From: Nepenthes gracilis
Lineage: Eukaryota > Streptophyta > Magnoliopsida > Caryophyllales > Nepenthaceae
Reading direction: 5' to 3'
DNA length: 64,000 bases
Assembly (NCBI GenBank): GCA_033239525.1
Contig: BSYO01000038.1
Location: forward strand, 7,257,041-7,321,040
The notes under the pieces: model-generated
The model's input: the letters and a program-made list of their open reading frames with translations, nothing else
Told to the model about the DNA's origin: nothing
Database searches by the model: none
Program-made: the position numbers and the translations under genes
In this document: piece by piece, positions 38,601 through 43,204 of the stretch
Layout of the letters: every line of letters begins with the position of its first letter
Position numbering within the stretch: position 1 is the stretch's first letter

Positions 38601-41600
38601 AGGCTTAAGTTATTTTTCCAATTCACATATCTGGATGCTGTAGTACAAGGGATGGATGCACAACCTATTCCATACTAGCACCTCCAAAAAGTGGCTTTTG
38701 ATAGCTGAAATTCTGGATTGTTGGGCAAACTTATCATTTGAAGTTGATTCCATGTTCAGGAGATATAGATGATTTTACATGCTACCAAACGTAATGATCT
38801 AGAAAGCTCCAATTTTGAGAATGCTTAAGAGAAGGGAAGAATGTGGCTTTAAGTTTAGACTGTTTGTGATCAAGCAGTTTTGATGGTAGTTCGGAACTGA
38901 TATTCGAGGTAGGTTTGAGGATCAAACCATGCATGAAAATATCGGTATTGGTATTAGTTGTATCAACAATTTGTACTTTTTCCCATATAGAAGTGGGCCC
39001 TATGTTGAAAATTGATATAAAATATTGTAAAATGATCGGATGTGACAGACTAAATTGGAATGAATTTACTTGAAGAGGTAATAAACAAACTGTAAATTGA
39101 AAGAAGGTGAACCAGTGATAGTAAAGAACAGATAATCATGGAATCACTCAATGAAGCACTTCAATCGCTGTTGACCACAGTATCACCCCCATTTAACCTC
39201 TTTTGAGTAGGTTTCATACGGCCTCTTTTCTTGATCAAGAGGATTGAAAATACCAGTCTAATTTCTTGTTGCATAAGGGTGAAGATCAACATTCAAAGTT
39301 GGTAGTGGATCCTTGCTTAAGAAATTAACCTTAATTTTGTCATAATCAAAATCAAGGCCTATCAGAAATTCACACACATATCCTATGACAATAATTTTCT
39401 GTACCGTGTGTCATTCTTCAAGTACCTAGCTTGAATTACCTGAACAGAAGTCCAATTCTTGCTAATGGCTGCTCAGTCAGCAGTAGTGATGAACTGTCAT
39501 TTCTCCTTGTCTGGTCTCCTAACTCGAGAAGCTGCAATAAGACTGGCAACAAGCTGCAATTTGCAGTTTAGACATAGCAGTAGAGTTTTCAATCTAATTA
39601 AAGGACCATGAAATGACTAGGAATTTATCGAAGTCCTTTTCTTCAAATCATGGATTCTCCAGCTCAGTTTTTTTATCCTTTCTTTTTGACATGTAGTTGC
39701 ACCACAAGATTTAATTGCCATTATGCACAGCTAGGACAAGACAATGCTCAGTACAATTTTCCATCCAATTTCTTTATAGCAACAAGAAATGGAGGATGGT
39801 TGATAATTATTATGCTATAAAACCATCATTAGCCTTCACCTACTAACTTGAGCTTTAGGATTGAGTTGGTTACTTAACTTAGTAACAAAGCCTCTTTGAC
39901 CTAAAGTAATACATCCCAAGAGCCTCAATTTATGTTCGGGCTTTAAGTTCAAAGGACATTTGCATGAAGGGTTGGTCAAAGAATAAATCATTATTAGGCT
40001 GTCACCTAGTAGGTTAAACTTTTAGGTTGAGTTGGTTCCTGGACATCAATAGCCCAAGTGAAATTGCGCATGAGGGTGAGTTTGGTGAAGATGGTGTTAT
40101 CACTGGCAGGTGACATTTGCAACCAGTTCAAAACAATATCTACCCGAAGCACACCTGTAGAACAAAAACACAACAAGAGCCACCACCCAGAAACCAGAAA
40201 AACCATAAAAGTAGTCCCAATATTTACTTTAGTTCATACCAAATGAGAGAATTACTGGTCATAAACTGCTCAAATAATGGATGCTGACCATTTCTTAGCC
40301 TTTGAAAACTTTAATACACTCAAATGGAGTCTAGTTTTTAGGAACCAATGCATGGGTGGGTTAATTCATGGCTACTCGATCGCTCTAGGGTCTGAAGGAA
40401 TCAACTCAAACCAAGCAAACCCGATCTGAAAAGTAGCCCTCAATTAGAGTTTGAAGCAACGCTTGAATGCTCATTTAGTGCTGCACCCCAACATTAATAT
40501 ATGTGTTAACAAAACTGTAAGTCCCACTGAATAGGATGGACTTTATGAACGTGCTTTTGCCATTATGCTCAGTCTAATGCATCACCATTTGTGGGTAGAA
40601 CAGTCATATATTTTTTTATCACCTCAATCCAATCTTAATAAGCCTCTATCTCTTCTTTCATTTAACCTTAGTCAAAGCTCTTTATCTTATTGATGGTTTG
40701 TTTGGCATATGTTTGAAGTATCTAAATTATCTTAAACACCATCCCTTATATTTTTTTCCTCTATAGTTGCGAGTCTTAATTATTTATAGATTTAATCATT
40801 GGTTATTTGCTCTTTTATAATAATTTTAGTCATTAATCATAACAGTCTCATTTTTACTATACTTATTTTTCGTTTACATATTTCTACTAGCATTGAGCAT
40901 TTCACCCCTTAAATGTCACTTGTCAAGTAGAGGCCGTCTAAAACTTCTCTGTTAATTTTAGAAGTACTTTCGGATGATATAGATCTCATGATGCATTTTT
41001 TTATTTTGACTAGCCTACTTAGACATATATGTCACATTGTTGCCTATCTTTCCATTTTTTTAAATATAGATTCAAGATAAGAAGGCTGTTTGTTTTGGGA
41101 ATCTTTTGATATATGCTCCTCGTTTGGTTTGGAAATTATTTGATAGATGCTCCTCCTATCAGAAATCAAACTTTTGATTGAGGACATTATTGTAGGGGAA
41201 TTATTGAAAGTGTTCTCAAACTTTTCACTTTTTCTTCAATTATATTCTCAACTTTTATTTTCAAACCTATTCTCAACTTTTATTTTAGTACCAATTTCAT
41301 TCTATACTCCAATTCATCATATAGAAAACTCTGAAATTAACCTTTATTTTAAACTTTTTTTTCTTTTTTGCATCACCTGCATTAAGTTCTTTTGCACAAC
41401 AATTATTAACTACTATTCAAAATGTGGTTGGCTTAATTTTTTTTTTTTTTTACAGAGTAAAACAAATACTAAAATAAAACTTACAAAGGCAATTGGAATA
41501 AAAAAAATTTGAAAATACAATTGAAAAATAGAAGTTTAGAGTAGAATTGGAAAAAAAGTGAATAGTTGAGAATATCTTTGATAATTTTCCCAATAATAAA

Positions 41601-42469
41601 ATAGTAGCTTGAGAATAATCGACCTATTTGAGTCCTATTGGTTATCACCCATTTGCTCTGTTATATAAGCTACATTAGCTTACTAATGCACTGTAGATGC
41701 TGGGATTAAAAATTACACTGCCACCAAAACAGAATAACTTCTATTTCACAGAGACCAAATTGATTACACATACAAATGACTTAAGTCAAGCTCCAAGTAG
41801 CAAGGATCTTTCTGCAAAGTGGATTTAGATCAACAATTAGACCTTTATTTACCTCTAAGCTTTACTCTTGTATAGTGTTGTGTAGAGCTTATCATTGAGA
41901 GGGCACAAAACAATTCTCAGAAGGGTCGGATTCCCAAAATTAGTGCTTAACTTGTTTGTTTTTCACCAGACCTCACAAACAAGACTTTGATCTCCCAAGA
42001 TCTTGCAAATTAGATAATCCATCGATTGGTATCGTAATATTACTCATGTATGGCACCCAAATCAGGTTCTTTCCCTGACATACATATTTCTACTCGTATT
42101 GTGGCATCTATTTAAATCACTGACTTTGTTCAAAAATTCACTTCAGCTTATTTAGTACATGACTGCCCCAGGGTTTCAGTTTTGCTTCGAGTATTCCTTT
42201 TGTTGTGATTTTATTGCAGGTTTTCTGGAACGTCCAATGTTGAAACGAAGACTAATCATGTGGACCGAGCTGTGGCACACTTGCTTTTTCATCAGCATTC
42301 TTAGTTATGGGTAACACCTGAATCATTGACATCTATGAACATCCCAGTAGAACAAGAAGCTGATTTGAGCAGCCTACCACTGGGTTTTTTATCTGTGAGT
42401 ACTGAAAATATGCACAATCTTTCCTCCAAAGGATCAGAATCTGCTAACTCTCATGGGGGAGATATCTAA
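2567..42469 (+). CDS. LNK2: LNK2-like clock-associated gene, six visible exons, interrupted by a TAG
   Basis: LNK proteins are plant nuclear transcriptional coactivators that bind REVEILLE MYB factors (RVE8, RVE4) and help drive afternoon and evening clock genes. Exons: 2567-2696, 3186-3501, 3592-3654, 22814-23518, 23624-23778 and 42220-42304 (to the TAG). All junctions are GT..AG and phases match. Family blocks: SWANIGSFDDLDRIF (exon 1), STDDVVGCLSLDSTQEFWSS (exon 2), MTLQEKIEKLRGRQKMRAIL (exon 4), LDVRIRLCVRDSLFRLA (exon 5) and DRAVAHLLFH (exon 6). The N-terminal exons must lie left of the window or be lost, and the Lys-rich exon expected between exons 3 and 4 was not found. Introns 3 and 5 are 19.2 and 18.4 kb and full of transposons and viral DNA. 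After the TAG the same frame stays open to a TAA at 42467. It may be truncated but functional, or a young pseudogene. Confidence 0.75.
3186..3501 (+). CDS. LNK2: LNK2-like exon (visible exon 2)
   Basis: Acceptor TTTTGCAG and donor AAAAG|GTAACA. It encodes about 105 residues starting TDDVVGCLSLDSTQEFWSS, equivalent to the family segment that ends in ELWSSSKDV, followed by a Ser-rich, poorly conserved stretch. It is fully open with no frameshift. The ORF runs on past the donor into the intron, so the donor, not the ORF end, sets the boundary. Confidence 0.8.
3592..3654 (+). CDS. LNK2: LNK2-like small exon (visible exon 3)
   Basis: Acceptor TTTCCACAG and donor GGCAAG|GTACGA bound 63 bases, exactly 21 codons, in phase 0 with both neighbours. 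It reads TTSKLHLAAEKVATPNKSLGK, matching from memory the LAAENVATPNE-like stretch of LNK2 proteins. It is too short to be called by ORF length alone; the splice sites and match carry the call. Confidence 0.7.
3655..6559 (+). other. LNK2 intron 3, left part: no recognisable gene
   Basis: AT-rich intron DNA. It contains short ORFs (such as 5287-5592 and 6070-6312) with hydrophobic, T-rich codon use and no family resemblance. The Lys/Arg-rich LNK2 exon expected after LGK was looked for here and not found. Confidence 0.6.
7756..8055 (+). repeat. Tandem duplication (about 155 bp) in the LINE endonuclease region
   Basis: Two adjacent copies start AAGCATAAAGGAG (about 7778 and 7933) and end near GGGGCCATGGATTGTGATGG and AGGGCCATGGATTATGATGG (about 7900 and 8055). 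They differ at many positions, so the duplication is old. Confidence 0.65.
8014..8280 (+). pseudogene. LINE endonuclease domain remnant
   Basis: The frame gives PWIMMGELNVVLRLEEKLCG, the damaged counterpart of the GDFN catalytic motif of LINE endonucleases (here GELN), followed by LQEAGMHDLRSIDEIYLW and IYCKFDKTVTNTDW, matching the usual LxDLRxxGxxFTW and RIWCKLDRVLxNxxW blocks. Part of the exonuclease-endonuclease-phosphatase fold that nicks target DNA. It is preceded by a duplicated copy of its own start (see the repeat entry). Confidence 0.7.
8765..9065 (+). repeat. Tandem duplication (about 170 bp) inside the LINE
   Basis: The segment with TATTGGCAACTCAATAGG at about 8780 recurs as CACTGGCAACTCAACAGG at about 8940; both continue through AGAATATTTAGT, CATCACTGCC, AAAGCT and CATGCTAAATAAG. 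The copies differ by substitutions. Confidence 0.65.
9317..10125 (+). pseudogene. LINE reverse transcriptase remnant
   Basis: YVGDFRPISCCNVLHKLISE is the signature start of plant LINE RT fingers (DFRPISCCNVIYK). Further on, after a frameshift, come FSIRIDGSLKGIMKG and GEGDPLSPYLLYLSLEYL, the counterpart of RQGDPLSPYLF. The catalytic FADD block is decayed (LAFADKLIML-like in another frame near 10075-10100). Inactive. Confidence 0.75.
10467..10680 (+). pseudogene. LINE zf-RVT domain remnant
   Basis: VCKLFEGGGLGIIDLHTWNR, then LLWDIQKVDSLWVKWV, match the zf-RVT region of plant LINE ORF2 (usually VCxPKxEGGLGIxxLxxWNxA ... LWxxxxxxxSLWVxWV). A Trp-rich RNA-binding tail downstream of RT. Confidence 0.7.
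11330..11492 (+). repeat. 5' LTR of the copia element
   Basis: Starts TGGTAGAATATACTG and ends ATAATTTACA, 163 bp, followed at once by TGCTATTAGAGAG, a primer-binding-like site resembling TGGTATCAGAGC. It aligns with the copy at 20941 through TTTAGGATATRTTG, GTGGTAGT and CAAACCAAC/AGAACCAAC. Confidence 0.7.
12400..12600 (+). pseudogene. copia protease region remnant
   Basis: LEASDHHWSC is a decayed DSGASDH catalytic site, and FLFDLLSVSRFT about 190 bases later matches the LLSVSKL block that ends the copia protease region. The catalytic Asp is lost (LEAS for DSGAS). Confidence 0.5.
13190..13560 (+). pseudogene. copia integrase C-terminal remnant
   Basis: A frame with NRHMMIVVGVLLSQMG and then FWSDAILTAYYLIN matches the copia stretch ERKNRHLLxxARxLLxxMxVPxxFWxxAxxTAxYLINR, followed by VTKFDHRSLRYTFL and TQKGHRC (KLDPKSxKCIFLGYSxxQKGYRC). 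Broken by stops. Confidence 0.65.
14010..14950 (+). pseudogene. copia RT and RNase H remnants
   Basis: HNHTWDLVSFTLRKKPIGYK is the start of copia RT (NxTWxLVxLPxGKKPIGCK), and LCLDDIVIA is the decayed YVDDIxxT active-site block. RNase H follows with STIDYCVLIRCNIISWKSKK and LEYCALIYVTYEMI. Much of RT between the two blocks is deleted. Stops throughout. Confidence 0.7.
15062..16199. repeat. Left LTR of the nested element
   Basis: 1138 bp, TG..CA ends. Its last 300 bp align closely with the right LTR: AAGCCATTCGGAGCCTC, GCCTACTAC, CTTTTATAGTGTGATC, GGATATCTTGAGAAGATGGG and GCAATGTGGATT all recur there. It carries about 700 bp of repetitive sequence missing from the right copy. CTTTTATAGTG is a possible TATA region. 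Confidence 0.65.
15340..15880. repeat. Minisatellite-like repeats in the left LTR
   Basis: Two arrays. From 15340 to 15580, degenerate units of about 35 bp carry ACTGAGGGGCAACTTAGA and ACCAAGGGGCATCTTAAA type cores. From 15590 to 15880, units of about 20-28 bp are built on GGCTCCTGGATGGAGGG. Only a short stretch of the second array is present in the right LTR. Confidence 0.6.
18290..18520. repeat. Tandem duplication of about 107 bp inside the nested element
   Basis: GCTCCTGTCGGGAGGAGATC at about 18309 recurs as GCCCCTGTCAGGAGGAGGTC at about 18416; both continue through GAGAAGARGTRGTTG, CTAAGC and CGAGCTTTG. A weaker third start (CGGTCCTATTAAAGGACGTC) follows at about 18534. Confidence 0.6.
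18670..18885. repeat. Five-unit tandem repeat, period about 43 bp
   Basis: The core GTATGGGCCGCTYGG, followed by GAGATCGAGGTTYAAATTCGA, recurs with starts at about 18673, 18717, 18760, 18803 and 18845, spaced 42-44 bp. Units differ by substitutions. Confidence 0.65.
20506..20913. repeat. Right LTR of the nested element, shortened
   Basis: 408 bp. It starts TGATACATCCTTGGACGGAG, comparable to TGATGCATCTTTAGATCCGAG at 15062, then jumps straight to the GGACGGAGGGTGGGCCTCC repeat and the conserved LTR end. Either the right copy lost about 700 bp or the left expanded. Confidence 0.6.
20941..21086 (+). repeat. 3' LTR of the copia element
   Basis: Begins TGTTAGAATATACTTTAGG immediately after the polypurine tract AACTTAAGGGAGAG. 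Aligns with the 5' LTR. The exact end is uncertain (about 21084-21088, TTCTATAATATAG). Confidence 0.65.
21090..22813 (+). other. LNK2 intron 3, right part: no recognisable gene
   Basis: T-rich plant intron sequence leading to the acceptor at 22813. A short stretch near 21720-21760 (CAGAAAACAAAAGGCCAGG, encoding Lys/Arg-rich residues) is preceded by TTTCAG. It could be a relic of the missing Lys-rich exon, but I cannot support that. Confidence 0.5.
22814..23518 (+). CDS. LNK2: LNK2-like main exon (visible exon 4)
   Basis: Acceptor GCATATAG before 22814; donor GTAAGC after 23518; 705 bases, 235 codons, open throughout. It starts NWSKNKSKHGDNANKASNLR, continues with GYQYFSNPYVASCAYRS, and contains the family hallmark MTLQEKIEKLRGRQKMRAIL followed by a Gln-rich AIQKQQQQ helix. 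It ends NVEDTVLHQLQDIIDK, as in other LNK2 proteins. Starting at the in-frame Met at 22886 would drop the 24 upstream codons that match the family. This exon is the best-preserved part of the gene. Confidence 0.85.
23624..23778 (+). CDS. LNK2: LNK2-like exon (visible exon 5)
   Basis: Acceptor TTATGCAG and donor GACAG|GTAGGG. It begins LDVRIRLCVRDSLFRLAHNA, a strongly conserved C-terminal block of LNK1/LNK2. A 105-bp intron with no stop in this frame separates it from exon 4, so unspliced RNA would also read through. It ends with two bases (AG) of an Arg codon completed 18.4 kb downstream. Confidence 0.85.
24030..24240 (-). pseudogene. LINE RNase H fragment, antisense in LNK2 intron 5
   Basis: One minus-strand frame reads TKANGAADLIANSGTYITEL, resembling the end of the RNase H-like domain of plant LINEs (REANGAADxLANxG), followed by GHNLVC and a Leu-rich tail. 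Only about 60 codons are recognisable. It is unconnected to the LINE at 6.6-11 kb. Confidence 0.4.
25346..25436 (-). repeat. 91-bp copy of RT-region sequence inserted into the viral 3' region
   Basis: Matches 28499-28589 with only two visible differences. It is flanked by two copies of AAATCAAAGAGAGAAGAGAT (25295 and 25437 onward, each continuing about 50 bp). The right arm lacks both the insert and the duplication. Confidence 0.85.
25777..25785 (-). promoter_or_regulatory. Pararetroviral TATA box, unit A, facing left
   Basis: TATATAAGG on the minus strand, followed by CCATCCAAGATTGAAGA, identical to the right copy at 36219. As in 35S-type promoters the box lies a few hundred bases before the primer-binding region. 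It points toward LNK2 exon 5 in antisense. Confidence 0.7.
26502..27249 (-). pseudogene. F-box protein ORF in the virus, overlapping the polyprotein end
   Basis: Starts at ATG 27249-27247, 14 nt before the polyprotein stop. Residues about 13-48 form an F-box: YDHLFELFSWLPVKTLLKFT followed by SISKSCLQFLSNTAFIQHHF, with the LPVKxLLKF core of plant F-box proteins. Then come NNGLFLCLP and FLYVINPVLQTWRTVP, resembling the start of an F-box-associated or kelch-like region (CNGLL ... NPxTxxWRxLP). The first frame closes at 26809; a frameshift near 26830-26850 moves the rest (GLWAYSSTTNLWKLF) into the frame closing at 26502, and a further open stretch reaches about 26110. F-box proteins recruit targets to SCF ubiquitin ligases. 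By position it parallels the last ORF of tungroviruses (P4), for which an F-box motif has been reported. Host capture is inferred. Confidence 0.75.
27236..27700 (-). pseudogene. Pararetroviral RNase H domain; end of the polyprotein
   Basis: Recognisable blocks are IETDVSD (first catalytic Asp), NYFTIKKEILSIVLFISKFQ (second acidic residue), FLLRIDCKAAKDVL (third) and the closing SLPDFLTREFLQG. The domain removes RNA from RNA/DNA hybrids. The ORF closes with TAA at 27238-27236, 14 nt inside the next ORF. At least two stops upstream break it. Confidence 0.8.
27950..28590 (-). pseudogene. Pararetroviral reverse transcriptase domain, broken
   Basis: The open part 28403-28164 has PRLVINYKPLNKALQWIRYP and FSKFDMKSRFWQIQV, the caulimovirid RT fingers and first catalytic Asp (usually FSKFDCKSGFWQI). 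The next segment holds MPFGLKNAPSKFQ and VYIDDVLVFS (about 28075-28045), the intact YIDD-type active site. Stops at about 28105 and near the ends show that the copy is dead. It copies the pregenomic RNA into DNA in living relatives. Confidence 0.85.
28868..29248 (-). pseudogene. Pararetroviral aspartic protease domain
   Basis: 126 open codons. IIALLDTGADQNCIQEG is the catalytic DTGA motif of a retropepsin-like protease. QQDVILATPFFTQI near the end matches the I(I/L)GxPFL-type block closing the domain, with Gly replaced by Ala. It would cleave the viral polyprotein. The frame is closed by a stop before RT. Confidence 0.8.
29511..29895 (-). pseudogene. Pararetroviral zinc knuckle and acidic linker
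   Basis: CWKCKRLGHMANQC (C-X2-C-X4-H-X4-C) lies at about 29880-29838, followed by an acidic stretch rich in Ser, Glu and Asp (about 29780-29650) and ending IEDPELRRQCL. The knuckle is the nucleic-acid-binding end of the capsid domain; the acidic linker leads to the protease. Confidence 0.75.
29850..31540 (-). pseudogene. Pararetroviral N-terminal and capsid region, broken
   Basis: The upstream part (31540-31163) carries FVPDIESLRKEFM and NLPFFEWFLPFI. The open stretch 31162-30554 is acidic and Ser-rich, then shows QWNIDGKSEYEI and LLVIGFTGTLKYW, which match the caulimovirid capsid signature (WNIDGxxEYEI ... GFTGxLKxWWD). It then continues broken through 30000-29850. Capsid proteins of the family form the virion and end in a zinc knuckle, here VCWKCKRLGHMANQC just downstream. 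Stops and frameshifts occur throughout. Confidence 0.75.
31705..31775 (-). repeat. Unit A leader segment, matching the leader after the unit B primer site
   Basis: Its reverse complement starts GATTTCGACATTACTTTTGC and continues through ATAATCTATCTGCATATTT, matching 36703-36768 in unit B. This places the 5' end of unit A about 80 bases after the primer-binding site and fixes the head-to-head junction at about 31780-31800. Confidence 0.75.
31800..33426 (+). pseudogene. Unit B N-terminal viral ORF with Lys-rich region
   Basis: Early blocks (FIPDINMLRKEFM at about 32010, NLSFFE at about 32160) are homologous to the N-terminal part of unit A's capsid ORF. Next come TSVHPPLTGLKLNI and APFKKG, then VYEQNNYLSQIFH, which recur in the fragment at 51.3 kb. 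From 32690 to 33426 it is open for 245 codons with a very basic patch (KRKKKKRRKKK at about 32820-32850), then a Ser/Thr/Pro-rich stretch. The basic patch could be a nuclear-localisation or RNA-binding signal. I see no 30K movement-protein motif. Several in-frame stops precede 32690. Confidence 0.6.
34510..35880 (+). pseudogene. Unit B Trp-rich ORF of unknown function
   Basis: After a Pro/Ser/Thr-rich start and a frameshift near 34720, the frame reads YELILVDSDSIELEHH, then WYNAFFLRSYSHSWFFKFD, IPFWFTEWWLYFGP, SWIMYWAFNC and VKWWDKFDF, ending in a TAG at 35511. The same frame then continues through a coiled, charged region (LAAAEAALAKEMANAEVEK) to DPTKDPGGHAQDPFDL and TGA at 35878. From memory, similar Trp-rich proteins occur in plant genomes near pararetroviral sequences; their role is unknown. 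It lies directly upstream of the promoter, as unit A's F-box ORF does. Confidence 0.6.
35890..36607 (+). repeat. Unit B regulatory region; right arm of the long inverted repeat
   Basis: Matches the reverse complement of 25262-26110. Contains the promoter (TATATAAGG at 36219), a T-rich 3' region with CAATTAAAG at about 36514, and ends just before the primer-binding site. The same regulatory sequence on two units with different coding content is the main evidence that they belonged to one virus. Confidence 0.85.
36219..36227 (+). promoter_or_regulatory. Pararetroviral TATA box, unit B, facing right
   Basis: TATATAAGG followed by CCATCCAAGATTGAAGATAA, a typical caulimovirid pregenomic-RNA promoter core. 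Upstream, TGACGCAAAACAAACTCCAC (about 36050) resembles the TGACG activator motif of 35S promoters. It points toward the last LNK2 exon in sense. Confidence 0.7.
36621..36636 (+). other. Primer-binding site for initiator tRNA-Met
   Basis: TGGTATCAAAGACAAG, compared with the complement TGGTATCAGAGCCAAG of plant initiator tRNA-Met used by Caulimoviridae. It differs at two positions. It lies 394 bases after the TATA box. Confidence 0.75.
36880..37015 (+). pseudogene. Start of a further viral ORF after the primer site
   Basis: A stretch open for about 36 codons (KAKDNTRLARTIGKSIVTLL, then NDHHINSEEIQTTRH) follows the leader. It changes abruptly near 37020 into ordinary intron sequence, which I take as the right viral boundary. 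It is probably the truncated first ORF of a second genome round. Confidence 0.45.
37020..42219 (+). other. LNK2 intron 5, right part: no recognisable gene
   Basis: AT-rich intron DNA between the viral boundary and the acceptor at 42219. Short ORFs (40006-40206, 40058-40246, 41147-41512) have no family resemblance; the last is T-rich low-complexity sequence. Confidence 0.6.
42220..42469 (+). pseudogene. LNK2: LNK2-like C-terminal exon with an in-frame TAG
   Basis: Acceptor TTATTGCAG; the first G completes the Arg codon from exon 5. It reads FSGTSNVETKTNHVDRAVAH and then LLFHQHS, matching the family block NPIDRTVAHLLFHRP, and stops at TAG 42302-42304. The same frame then stays open for 54 codons (starting LWVTPESLTSMNIPVEQ) to TAA at 42467-42469. 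Other LNK2 proteins extend well beyond LLFH, so I read the TAG as a premature stop; it could also be an alternative natural C-terminus. Confidence 0.7.
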
Positions 42470-43096
42470 GAAGATATTCCATAGACAGATTTAAAAAGAG
42501 TCAGATGATGCAAGAAAGGATGTAGCGTGTAGATTGAAAGCTTTTCAGCAATGGGGAAAGCATTTGACATAATATAAGGGTAATTCCTTCCTTCATCTCC
42601 GTTTGTCAACTTCCATTTTGCACATTATGCTATTGAATTGCTGGTAATTAGTTGATTTTTTTGCAATGCCAGCCAACGACAAATGTCCTTGCAGCAGAGG
42701 GGGCATCTGTCTACATAGAATGAACCTATTTTCTATTTATTTATTTTCCGTATCTTTGAGGCTTCCCTTTGATAACTGCTTTTTGCCCTGTCTAGAATGA
42801 TGATTTGCCCAACTTCATGGTAGTGAGCATACGCATCATTATGCATATTTTCTGTTTTTCCCCCATGGTGTTGTATCTTTCATCGATTGTAGATTGTATG
42901 TAGAATACTGGCATGATATTTAAGATTTGTTTATACGATATCTATTTAGTGGTTAGAAATTTTGATTTGTGTATAAATTAATTATCATCATAATTGATAT
43001 TATTAAGTAGTCAGATCACCTTTTTCAATAATTTCTATTTTGGATATGATAAATAATAAAATTTCAACAGCAAGGCCCCGGCATGATTATTTTTAG

Positions 43097-43204
43097 GATT
43101 TGAGCCTGATGGGACAAACTGTGGGAGAGATGGGAAACATGCCTTTCAAACCAGGGCATGTTGGCACAAAATTAGGAAAAACTAGGAACAAAAGAAAATT
43201 TCAG
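43097..43204 (+). other. Unidentified exon-like segment
   Basis: 108 bases, exactly 36 codons, between TTTTTAG and a perfect GTGAGT donor. It reads DLSLMGQTVGEMGNMPFKPG and continues with HVGTKLGKTRNKRKFQ. More GC-rich than its surroundings. I do not recognise it. It could be a downstream LNK2 exon, an exon of a lost gene, or chance. Confidence 0.3.

Noticed and set aside
41147..41512. 121-codon Phe/Leu-rich ORF
   Set aside because: Poly-T rich low-complexity intron sequence, no motif.
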